64,000 bases of DNA. Source: Streptomyces cyanogenus. Lineage in GTDB: Bacteria > Actinomycetota > Actinomycetes > Streptomycetales > Streptomycetaceae. Position numbers and translations under genes: made by a program. The stretch is taken from positions 7,044,001-7,108,000 of the forward strand of contig NZ_CP071839.1 in NCBI RefSeq assembly GCF_017526105.1, read 5' to 3'. Below are positions 54,727-61,843 of this stretch, in pieces. Position 1 is the stretch's first letter. Every line of letters begins with the position of its first letter. The notes beneath the pieces were generated by a model, which saw only the letters and a list, made by a program, of their open reading frames with translations, ran no database searches and had not been told where the DNA came from.

Positions 54727-55707
54727 ATGCGAACCGCGCCCCTCGGCGCCGCGGCCCTGGAAGACTGCATCTCGGCCGCCGTGGCCGCGCCCTCGATCTA
54801 CAACACCCAGCCGTGGCGCTTCCGGCTCGACCCGGACAACGTCGCGCTGGAGGTCTGCGCCGCACCCGAGCGCGCTCTGCCCCACGCCGATCCAGTCGGC
54901 CGGGCTCTGCATCTGTCCGTCGGCGCAGCGGTCTTCAACCTCCGTGTGGCGGCGACCCACTTCGGCTGGGCGCCCGTCGTACGCTTGCTGCCGGATCCCG
55001 AGGACCCGAGCGTGCTGGCCATCCTGCGACTGTCCGGGATGGGCCAGCGGCACGCTGCGGGGCACCGCCCCGACCTTTACCCGATGATCTGGCGCAGGCA
55101 CAGCAGCAGGGTCCCCTTCTCCGGCAGGCCGCTTCCGCCGAACGTTCGAGCCGAACTCGCGGAAGCTGCTCATACAGAAGGTGCCTCACTGAGCTTTCCC
55201 GGGGCCGCAGAGACGGCACGGGTGCTGCGCGTGGCCACGGAAGCCGAGCACCGCAACCGGGCCGACGCCGACCGGGCAGTGGAGAGCCGCCGATGGGTGC
55301 ACCGAGACCCGGACGATCCCACCGGAGTCGGCATACCGCAAGCGGTGCTGGGGCCCCAGGACGCGCGCGAGCGGCTGCCCATGCGTGACTTCACCGCTCA
55401 GCGGCGCCCTGAGCGGCTGCCGGCCCAGCCCTTCGAGTCCCTTCCTGCGATAGCCCTGCTGACCACCGGGCACGACCGGCGCAGTGACTGGCTGCGCGCC
55501 GGACAGGCGCTGGAGCACGTCCTGTTGGCGGCTACGGCGCACGGTATGCGTGCCTCCCTGCTCCACCAGCCGATGGAGTGGCCCGACCTGCGCCGCGACC
55601 TGAGCCACGTGCCGGACCGCACCGGGCATGCGCAGATGCTGGTTCGCCTCGGGTACGGCCCGGAGGGCCCGGCCACTCCGCGACGTGCACCGGATCAGGT
55701 GTGGTGA
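54727..55707 (+). CDS. Acg-family FMN-binding nitroreductase-like protein
   Basis: The ATG at 54727 has GGAGGAGG upstream; the longer frame to the left is not coding. The 326-residue protein has the Acg pattern of two half nitroreductase domains: AAVAAPSIYNTQPWRFRLD (about 18-36), RRHSSRVPFSGRPLP, and DWLRAGQALEHVLLAATAHG with LLHQPMEWPDLR near the C-terminus. Acg proteins (Rv2032 type) bind FMN but often occlude the active site and may store flavin during dormancy. It is divergent from the Rv1733c-like gene, and each has its own DosR-like box. Confidence 0.88.
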   Translation: MRTAPLGAAALEDCISAAVAAPSIYNTQPWRFRLDPDNVALEVCAAPERALPHADPVGRALHLSVGAAVFNLRVAATHFGWAPVVRLLPDPEDPSVLAILRLSGMGQRHAAGHRPDLYPMIWRRHSSRVPFSGRPLPPNVRAELAEAAHTEGASLSFPGAAETARVLRVATEAEHRNRADADRAVESRRWVHRDPDDPTGVGIPQAVLGPQDARERLPMRDFTAQRRPERLPAQPFESLPAIALLTTGHDRRSDWLRAGQALEHVLLAATAHGMRASLLHQPMEWPDLRRDLSHVPDRTGHAQMLVRLGYGPEGPATPRRAPDQVW

Positions 55708-55867
55708 CGCTCAACGGCCGGGCCGCCCGAGTCGCCGTGGTCCTGGAGCCACGGTCATCCGACTGCCTGATGCTGGGCGTCCAGCCCCTGTGGTTGCGGG
55801 TTACTCGCCAACGGCCTTGTCAGCCCGCTGCGGCGGAGGGGATCGTGGCGGGCACAGCAGCCAAGGC

Positions 55868-56209
55868 TTAGGGAAGGTGGTCGTACATCTCGAACACGCC
55901 ATCCAACCTCGCGCCACGAAGAATTCGAAGGAACTGGTTGCTGTCAGTGACAAGACGCAGCCGACCGTGCCGTTCCTCTACCCTGTTCCGCGCCCGGCAC
56001 AGCATCCCGAGTCCGGCACAGTCGATGAAGGACACGGCACGGAGGTCCACCACGACGTCGGGGAGAACGACGGCCGTCAGATCGTCCAGGCGCGATCCAA
56101 GGGGCGGTGCCGTGAGGATGTCGATCTCACCGCGCAGCTCCAGGACGGTCGTCCCGCCGGCGACACGCTCGGTGTGGCGGGGTGCGAATGAGGTGAGGGT
56201 TTCGGCCAT
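55868..56209 (-). CDS. STAS-domain protein with Cys at the phospho-site
   Basis: The ATG at 56209 is preferred by homology, although no clear Shine-Dalgarno precedes it. The 113-residue protein is a single STAS domain: TTVLELRGEIDILTAPPLGS, VVVDLRAVSFIDCAGLGMLC, LVTDSNQFLRILRGARLDGVF. The usual phospho-acceptor Ser in 'FIDSSGL' is Cys here (FIDCAGL), so it may not be switched off by a HATPase kinase in the normal way. It ends 160 bases after the convergent Acg gene. Confidence 0.85.
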   Translation of the reverse strand: MAETLTSFAPRHTERVAGGTTVLELRGEIDILTAPPLGSRLDDLTAVVLPDVVVDLRAVSFIDCAGLGMLCRARNRVEERHGRLRLVTDSNQFLRILRGARLDGVFEMYDHLP

Positions 56210-56302
56210 GGTCAGAGGAAATCCGGGCCGATGGGCGTGCCGGAAGGGCCGTCCGGCCCCCCTTCGCCGCCACGTTTCCTCGGGCCGCTCTCCGGCCAAG
56301 GC

Positions 56303-56316
56303 GGGACCCGTGGCCC
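56303..56316. promoter_or_regulatory. DosR/OsdR-like box before an FMN split-barrel gene
   Basis: GGGAC-CCGT-GGCCC (here GGGACCCGTGGCCC) lies 69 bases before the ATG at 56385. Confidence 0.55.
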
Positions 56317-56384
56317 TCACCCGCGGCTGCCGGCGGGCTCAGCATGGAATGTGATCCCCAACCGGGCGAAGGACGGGCTGACTC

Positions 56385-56825
56385 ATGTACCCGAACGATG
56401 GTTTCCGCGAACTCGGTCGTCACGAGTGCCTGCGCCTGCTGGCGACGGCTTCCATCGGCCGCATCGTCTACACGCGCCATGCGCTGCCCGCGGTCGTGCC
56501 GGTGAACTTCGGCCTGGACGCCGACGGAGCGGTACTGTTGCGCACCTCGGCGGCCTCCGAGCTGGCACGCGCGGTCGACGGCGCGGTCGTCGCGTTCGAG
56601 GCGGACGCGGCCGATGCGGAGACGCATTCCGGCTGGAGCGCCGTCGTCACCGGCCGGGCCGAGATCGTGACGGATCCGGCCGAGGCGGCACGCCTGGAGC
56701 GGATCGGCCCGCGCTCCTGGGCCCCCTCGCCCGAGGAGGTCTTCGTGCGCATCGAGCCGGAACTGGTCACCGGGCGCGAACTCGTCGGAGGTCGCACGAT
56801 GTACGGCCTGCACCTTTCCGCCTGA
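56385..56825 (+). CDS. pyridoxamine 5'-phosphate oxidase-like protein (dormancy type)
   Basis: The 146-residue protein reads CLRLLATASIGRIVYTRHAL, AVVPVNFGLDADGAVLLRTS, VVAFEADAADAETHSGWSAV, TGRAEIVTDPAEAARLER. This is the short split-barrel family found in DosR/OsdR regulons, with 'GRIVYTRHALPAVVPVNF' as the flavin-side signature. It is a paralogue of the protein at 61143-61634. A dormancy box lies upstream and the fermentation genes follow on the same strand. Confidence 0.87.
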   Translation: MYPNDGFRELGRHECLRLLATASIGRIVYTRHALPAVVPVNFGLDADGAVLLRTSAASELARAVDGAVVAFEADAADAETHSGWSAVVTGRAEIVTDPAEAARLERIGPRSWAPSPEEVFVRIEPELVTGRELVGGRTMYGLHLSA

Positions 56826-56850
56826 CCACTGGGCACCTTCATCGTGACCT

Positions 56851-56864
56851 GGTCCGAAGGGCCC
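56851..56864. promoter_or_regulatory. DosR/OsdR-like box before pyruvate formate-lyase
   Basis: GGTCC-GAAG-GGCCC is a 5-4-5 dyad, 137 bases before the ATG of the formate-lyase gene. It is the weakest match of the set. Confidence 0.4.
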
Positions 56865-57000
56865 TACGGTGCGGGGCCGGACGGCGCGGCGACGGGTTCC
56901 CGCCGGCCCTGCCCCGGGCAGGGGCACGCGAGGAGCATCGTCGGCGGAGCCGCTCACGGAACCGTCCGTGTGCGGTGTGGCGAACGATGCGGAGGCAGTG

Positions 57001-59262
57001 ATGACCGTGGCAACCCGTCCGGACGTGGACGCACCCGCCGAGGCCTGGCGTGGATTCGCCGGCCGGCGCTGGCGCGAACGGATCGACGTACGCGACTTCA
57101 TCCAGGCCAACTACACGCCCTACGAAGGCGCCCCGGAGTTCCTGACCGGCCCGACCGAGCGCACGCTAGCCGTCTGGCACAAGGTCAGCGCCCTGTTCCC
57201 CGAGGAGCGGCGCAAGGGCATCCTCGACGTGGACACCGCCACCCCCTCCACGATCACCTCGCACGCACCCGGCTACATCGACCGGGACCGTGAACTGGTT
57301 GTTGGGCTGCAGACGGACGCTCCGCTGAAGCGCGCGATCATGCCGAACGGCGGCCTCCGGATGGTCGAGAACGGCCTGAAGGCGTACGGATACGAGCCCG
57401 ACCCATTCGTCACCAAGGTCTTCGGCACCTACCGCAAGACCCACAACGACGGTGTCTTCGACGCCTACACCCCCGAGATGCGAGCCGCCCGCAAGGCGGG
57501 CATCATCACCGGGCTCCCGGACGCCTACGGCCGGGGCCGGATCATCGGCGACTACCGCCGCGTCGCTCTGTACGGCACCGATCGGCTGATCGAGGCCAAG
57601 CGGGCCGAGCGCGCCCTGCTGGACAGCCGGCCCTCCGCTCCGCACATCATCCGCGATCGCGAGGAACTCGCCGAGCAGGTACGGGCGTTGGGAGAGCTGG
57701 CGCGGATGGCCGCCTCCTACGGCTGTGACGTCACCCGCCCCGCGTCCACCGCGCACGAGGCCGTGCAGTGGCTGTACCTCGGCTTCCTGGCCGCGGTGAA
57801 GGAGCAGAACGGCGCCGCGATGTCGCTCGGCCGCACCTCCACCTTCCTGGACGTCTACTTCCAGCGAGACCTCGACGAGGGGCGTATCGACGAGGCCCGG
57901 GCCCAGGAGCTGATCGACGACTTCGTCATCAAGCTGCGGATCGTACGCTTCCTGCGCACACCCGAGTACGACCAACTGTTCTCCGGCGACCCGACCTGGG
58001 TGACGGAGTCCATCGGGGGCATCGGCACCGACGGCCGCACACTCGTCACCCGCAGCTCCTTCCGCTTCCTGCAGACGCTCTACAACCTCGGGCCCGCGCC
58101 GGAGCCGAACCTCACGGTGCTGTGGTCGCCGCAGCTGCCCGAGGACTTCAAGCGGTTCTGCGCCCAGGTCTCGATCGACACCAGCTCCATCCAGTACGAG
58201 TCCGACGACCTGATGCGCCCGCGCACCGGCGACGACACCGCGATCGCCTGCTGCGTGTCCGCGATGGCGGTGGGCAGGCAGATGCAGTTCTTCGGTGCCC
58301 GCGTCAACCTCGCCAAGGCCCTGCTGTACGCGATCAACGGCGGCCGGGACGAGATGACCGGCGAGCAGATCGCACCCGAGATGCCCGCCCTGACAGGGGA
58401 GTACCTGGACTACGAGGAACTGTCGGCGGCCTACGACCGGATGCTGGACTGGCTGGCGAAGACGTACGTCGACACGCTCAACGTCATCCACTACATGCAC
58501 GACAAGTACGCCTACGAGCGCATCGAGATGGCCCTGCACAACCACCCCGTCCACCGCTACATGGCATGCGGCATCGCCGGGCTCTCCGTGGCCGCCGACA
58601 GCCTGTCGGCCTCCAAGTACACCCGGGTGAAGGTGATCCGCGACGACACCGGGCTGGCCGTGGACTACGAGGTCGAGGGCGAGTACCCGGCGTACGGCAA
58701 CAACGACGACCGCGCCGACGGCCTCGCGGTCGACCTGGTGGAGTCCTTCATGGCCAAGGTGCGCGAGCACCCCACCTACCGGGACGCCGAGCACACGCAG
58801 TCGGTCCTGACGATCACCTCGAACGTGGTCTACGGCAAGCACACCGGCAACACCCCCGACGGCCGCCGCGCCGGACAGCCCTTCGCACCCGGCGCCAACC
58901 CGATGAACGGCCGGGACCGGCACGGTGTCGTCGCCTCGGCCCTCTCGGTGGCGAAACTGCCGTACGAGGAGGCCCGCGACGGCATCTCCCTGACCACGAC
59001 CATCACGCCCGAGGGACTGGGCCACAACCCCATGGAGCGGGCCGGCAACCTGGTCGGCATCCTCGACGGGTACATGACCTTCGGCGGCTTCCACATGAAC
59101 GTCAACGTGCTGAACCGGGCGACGCTCGAGGACGCCATGGAACACCCCGAGAAGTACCCCGAGTTGACGATCCGGGTCTCCGGATACGCGGTCAACTTCG
59201 TCCGGCTCACGCGTGAGCAGCAGCTCGACGTGATCAGCCGCACCTTCCACGGGTCGCTGTGA
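57001..59262 (+). CDS. pflB: pyruvate formate-lyase (formate C-acetyltransferase)
   Basis: The ATG at 57001 has GGAGGCAGTG upstream. The 753-residue enzyme has the adjacent catalytic cysteines in AIACCVSAM (Cys417, Cys418), the substrate-binding SSIQYESDDLMRP region and the C-terminal glycyl-radical loop RVSGYAVNF (Gly728). Length and motifs match true PFL rather than other glycyl-radical enzymes. It converts pyruvate and CoA to acetyl-CoA and formate under oxygen-free conditions. The activase gene overlaps its stop. It is a striking enzyme for an aerobic actinomycete. Confidence 0.96.
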   Translation: MTVATRPDVDAPAEAWRGFAGRRWRERIDVRDFIQANYTPYEGAPEFLTGPTERTLAVWHKVSALFPEERRKGILDVDTATPSTITSHAPGYIDRDRELVVGLQTDAPLKRAIMPNGGLRMVENGLKAYGYEPDPFVTKVFGTYRKTHNDGVFDAYTPEMRAARKAGIITGLPDAYGRGRIIGDYRRVALYGTDRLIEAKRAERALLDSRPSAPHIIRDREELAEQVRALGELARMAASYGCDVTRPASTAHEAVQWLYLGFLAAVKEQNGAAMSLGRTSTFLDVYFQRDLDEGRIDEARAQELIDDFVIKLRIVRFLRTPEYDQLFSGDPTWVTESIGGIGTDGRTLVTRSSFRFLQTLYNLGPAPEPNLTVLWSPQLPEDFKRFCAQVSIDTSSIQYESDDLMRPRTGDDTAIACCVSAMAVGRQMQFFGARVNLAKALLYAINGGRDEMTGEQIAPEMPALTGEYLDYEELSAAYDRMLDWLAKTYVDTLNVIHYMHDKYAYERIEMALHNHPVHRYMACGIAGLSVAADSLSASKYTRVKVIRDDTGLAVDYEVEGEYPAYGNNDDRADGLAVDLVESFMAKVREHPTYRDAEHTQSVLTITSNVVYGKHTGNTPDGRRAGQPFAPGANPMNGRDRHGVVASALSVAKLPYEEARDGISLTTTITPEGLGHNPMERAGNLVGILDGYMTFGGFHMNVNVLNRATLEDAMEHPEKYPELTIRVSGYAVNFVRLTREQQLDVISRTFHGSL

Positions 59263-60008
59263 ACGTCACGACACCGTCGGCGGCGACCGGCCGGGTGCAC
59301 TCCTGGGACCTGTCCACCGGCGTGGACGGTCCCGGGACCCGGTTCGTCCTGTTCGTCAGCGGCTGCCCGCTGCGCTGCCTGTACTGCGCCAACCCCGACA
59401 CCTGGCACATGCGCGACGGGCGGGAGACCTCGGTCGACGAGGTCATGGCGGAGATCCACACGTACCGGGGCTTCCTGACCACGGCCGGGGGAGGCGTGAC
59501 GATCACCGGCGGGGAGCCGCTGCTCCAGCCGGCGTTCACCGGCTCCCTCCTGCACCGCTGCAAGGAGGCCGGACTTCACACGGCGCTGGACACCTCCGGC
59601 TTCCTGGGCGCGCGTGCCTCCGACGAACTCCTCGCCGACACCGACCTGGTGTTGCTGGACATCAAGTCGTTCGACGCCACCACCTACCGCAGGCTCACCG
59701 GTGCCCGTCTCGCCCCCACGCTCAGCTTCGCCACCCGCCTGGACCGGCTGGGCGTCCCCGTGCACATCCGTTACGTCCTCGTCCCCGGCTGGACCGAGGA
59801 CCCCTCCGCCGTGGACGGCCTCGGCGCCTTCCTGGCCGGGCTGACCAACGTCGACCGGGTGGACGTCCTGCCCTTCCATAAACTCGGCGCCCACAAGTAC
59901 GACGCCCTCGGCATCGACTTCCCGCTGCGTGACACGCCCGTGCCCGATCCGGAGCTGACGGAACGCGTGCGTGAGCAGTTCCGGGAGCACGGGCTGCGGG
60001 CGTTGTGA
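59259..60008 (+). CDS. pflA: pyruvate formate-lyase activating enzyme (radical SAM)
   Basis: The GTG at 59259 overlaps the lyase stop (GTGA). The 249-residue protein has the radical-SAM cluster motif SGCPLRCLYCANPDTW (Cys36, Cys40, Cys43), GGGVTITGGEPLLQP, LDTSGFLGARASDELL and VLLDIKSFD. It uses S-adenosylmethionine and a [4Fe-4S] cluster to place the glycyl radical on the lyase. Coupled translation ensures both are made together. Confidence 0.95.
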   Translation: MNVTTPSAATGRVHSWDLSTGVDGPGTRFVLFVSGCPLRCLYCANPDTWHMRDGRETSVDEVMAEIHTYRGFLTTAGGGVTITGGEPLLQPAFTGSLLHRCKEAGLHTALDTSGFLGARASDELLADTDLVLLDIKSFDATTYRRLTGARLAPTLSFATRLDRLGVPVHIRYVLVPGWTEDPSAVDGLGAFLAGLTNVDRVDVLPFHKLGAHKYDALGIDFPLRDTPVPDPELTERVREQFREHGLRAL

Positions 60009-60064
60009 GTCGGCCGACGCCCATCGAACGTTCATCCGCGTGTGGGCCGGACGGCCTCCGCACA

Positions 60065-60078
60065 GGGACCTGAGGCCT
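60065..60078. promoter_or_regulatory. DosR/OsdR-like box before the universal stress protein
   Basis: GGGAC-CTGA-GGCCT lies 59 bases before the ATG at 60137, in the 128-base gap after the activase gene. Confidence 0.55.
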
Positions 60079-60136
60079 CTCCTGTGCCAAGTACACGGCA
60101 TCGACACTGATTTTCGTGACTTCGAAGGAGACCGAG

Positions 60137-61048
60137 ATGCCCCGCACCATCACCGCAGGCCTGGACGGATCCCCGGAGAGCCTGACCGCCGCCGACTGGG
60201 CGGCCAGGGAAGCCCTGCTCCGGGACCTCCCGCTGCACCTGGTCCACGCCCTTGGGCGGCAGCCCTACGCGCCCCTGGGCGGGGCACCCCAGCCGTCCCT
60301 GAGCCCGGACGAGCAGATTCGCCGGGCGGACCGCATGCTTCGCGAGGCCGAAGCGATGATCGCGCGGCGCCACCCGGGCCTGCAGATCACCACCGACCGT
60401 GTTACCGAAGAACCCGTCACCGCCTTGCTCGGCGCGGCTGGAACAGCAGACCTATTGGTGCTGGGCTCTCGCTGCCTGGGCGGCGTGGCCGGATTCCTGG
60501 TCGGGTCCGTCGCCCAGGCAGTCGTGGCGGGCAGCCGACGGCCTGTCGTCCTCGTGCGGGGCGGCCTGCGCTCCGAGGACGAACGCCAGCCTGGCGGCTT
60601 CGGGTCCGGGGCCGCACCGTTCCGTGACGTCGTCCTGGGCCTCAACTCGGCGGCGCCGAACGACACCGTGATCGGATTCGCCTTCGAGGCCGCCTCTCAG
60701 CGTGCCGCGAGGCTGCGCGTCGTCCATGGCCGGAGCCCTGAACTGCCCTACTACGACAATGGCGGCGACCTCAACGCCGAACTGCACGATGAACTCACCG
60801 GGGAGATGCACCGCGCCCTGGCCGAGGCGCTGGAGCCGTGGCGGCACAAGTTCCCCGGCGTCGAGGTGACGGAGCAGGCCGTGATCGGCAAGGCGGGCTC
60901 CCACCTCGTGGAAGCCTCGCGCGACGCGTCCCTGGTCGTGGTCGGCCGCCGCTGGCGCCGGACGCCGATCGGCGCGGCGATCGGCCCGGTCACCCACGCG
61001 GTGCTGCACCACGCCGCCGCACCGGTCGCGGTGGTCCCGCACGCCTGA
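60137..61048 (+). CDS. tandem universal stress protein
   Basis: The ATG at 60137 has GAAGGAG upstream. The 303-residue protein contains two UspA domains: about 1-142 (ITAGLDGSPESLTAADWAAR … GSRCLGGVAGFLVGSV, the G-2x-G-9x-G ATP site) and about 158-303 (DVVLGLNSAAPNDTVIGFAF … RWRRTPIGAAIGPV). Both ATP-binding loops look usable, the second less typical. Tandem Usp proteins are standard members of DosR/OsdR dormancy regulons. It has its own promoter box. Confidence 0.92.
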   Translation: MPRTITAGLDGSPESLTAADWAAREALLRDLPLHLVHALGRQPYAPLGGAPQPSLSPDEQIRRADRMLREAEAMIARRHPGLQITTDRVTEEPVTALLGAAGTADLLVLGSRCLGGVAGFLVGSVAQAVVAGSRRPVVLVRGGLRSEDERQPGGFGSGAAPFRDVVLGLNSAAPNDTVIGFAFEAASQRAARLRVVHGRSPELPYYDNGGDLNAELHDELTGEMHRALAEALEPWRHKFPGVEVTEQAVIGKAGSHLVEASRDASLVVVGRRWRRTPIGAAIGPVTHAVLHHAAAPVAVVPHA

Positions 61049-61086
61049 CGTGCCACCCGGCGAGCGGAGGCGGCATCGGGCTGAAC

Positions 61087-61119
61087 GCGGCGTGAGAACC
61101 CGGACGGTTCTCACGCCGC
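61087..61119. terminator. 14-bp perfect bidirectional hairpin
   Basis: GCGGCGTGAGAACC (61087-61100) pairs perfectly with GGTTCTCACGCCGC (61106-61119) with a 5-base loop. It lies between the convergent Usp and split-barrel genes. Confidence 0.8.
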
Positions 61120-61142
61120 ATGGCTTTGCAGTCGGACTGCGA

Positions 61143-61634
61143 TCAGGCGCCGCCGGACTCATGGTCGGCGGTGGGCCGCACGCCGGTTACGTCAGCGGCG
61201 AGCCGCACGCCGGTTATGAGGTCCGGGCGGATGCGCACCGCATAGTCCATGGTCCGGTGCACCCACGGGTTGAGCAGTGCCTGGTACCGGGCCAGTTCCT
61301 CCGCGTCGGTCACCAGGTGCGCGTAACCGGTGACGACCACGCTCCAGCCGAGGTGCGTGACGGGATCGATGGCGTCGGCCTCGTAGGCCACCACGACGCC
61401 TTGACCGTCGGCCTGCCCGGCGCGCGCGGTCAGGGCCGCGCCCTCGTGGGTGCGGATGACGATGTCGCCGTTGTCCAGGACGTGGTTGACCGGGCGGACG
61501 GTCGGCAGCGTGTGACGGGTGAAGACGATCCGTCCGAAGGACACACTGCCCAACAGCCGGAGGGCTTCGTCGCTGTCCAGCTCGATGCTTCGGCGTGGCC
61601 CGACAGGGAGGTGCTGAGCGGTGTCGATGGGCAT
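61143..61634 (-). CDS. pyridoxamine 5'-phosphate oxidase-like protein (dormancy type)
   Basis: The ATG at 61634 is preferred, with GGAAG 7 bases upstream; a GTG at 61703 would add 23 residues. The 163-residue protein reads ALRLLGSVSFGRIVFTRHTL, TVRPVNHVLDNGDIVIRTHE, VVVAYEADAIDPVTHLGWSV, TGYAHLVTDAEELARYQAL. It is a paralogue of the protein at 56385, with the same flavin-type split-barrel core. A 5-4-5 palindrome lies about 220 bases upstream, inside the end of adhE. Confidence 0.87.
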   Translation of the reverse strand: MPIDTAQHLPVGPRRSIELDSDEALRLLGSVSFGRIVFTRHTLPTVRPVNHVLDNGDIVIRTHEGAALTARAGQADGQGVVVAYEADAIDPVTHLGWSVVVTGYAHLVTDAEELARYQALLNPWVHRTMDYAVRIRPDLITGVRLAADVTGVRPTADHESGGA

Positions 61635-61843
61635 GGCGGGCTTCCGTGCGGTCTCGTTGCTCACTGCTGCGTTTCTTCGACTGGGGCGGCGAGGCGGCTG
61701 CACGGACTTTCGCCGTGGTCGCGGCCGGTGCGCCGGTACGGCATGTGCGTCGTCCCTTCAAGACGTGGTGGTTGCCTGTCCGCGGCACCCGGCTTGGAGT
61801 CGCGGACAGGCTGATCAGGTCATTGGAACGGCACCGAAGCTCT

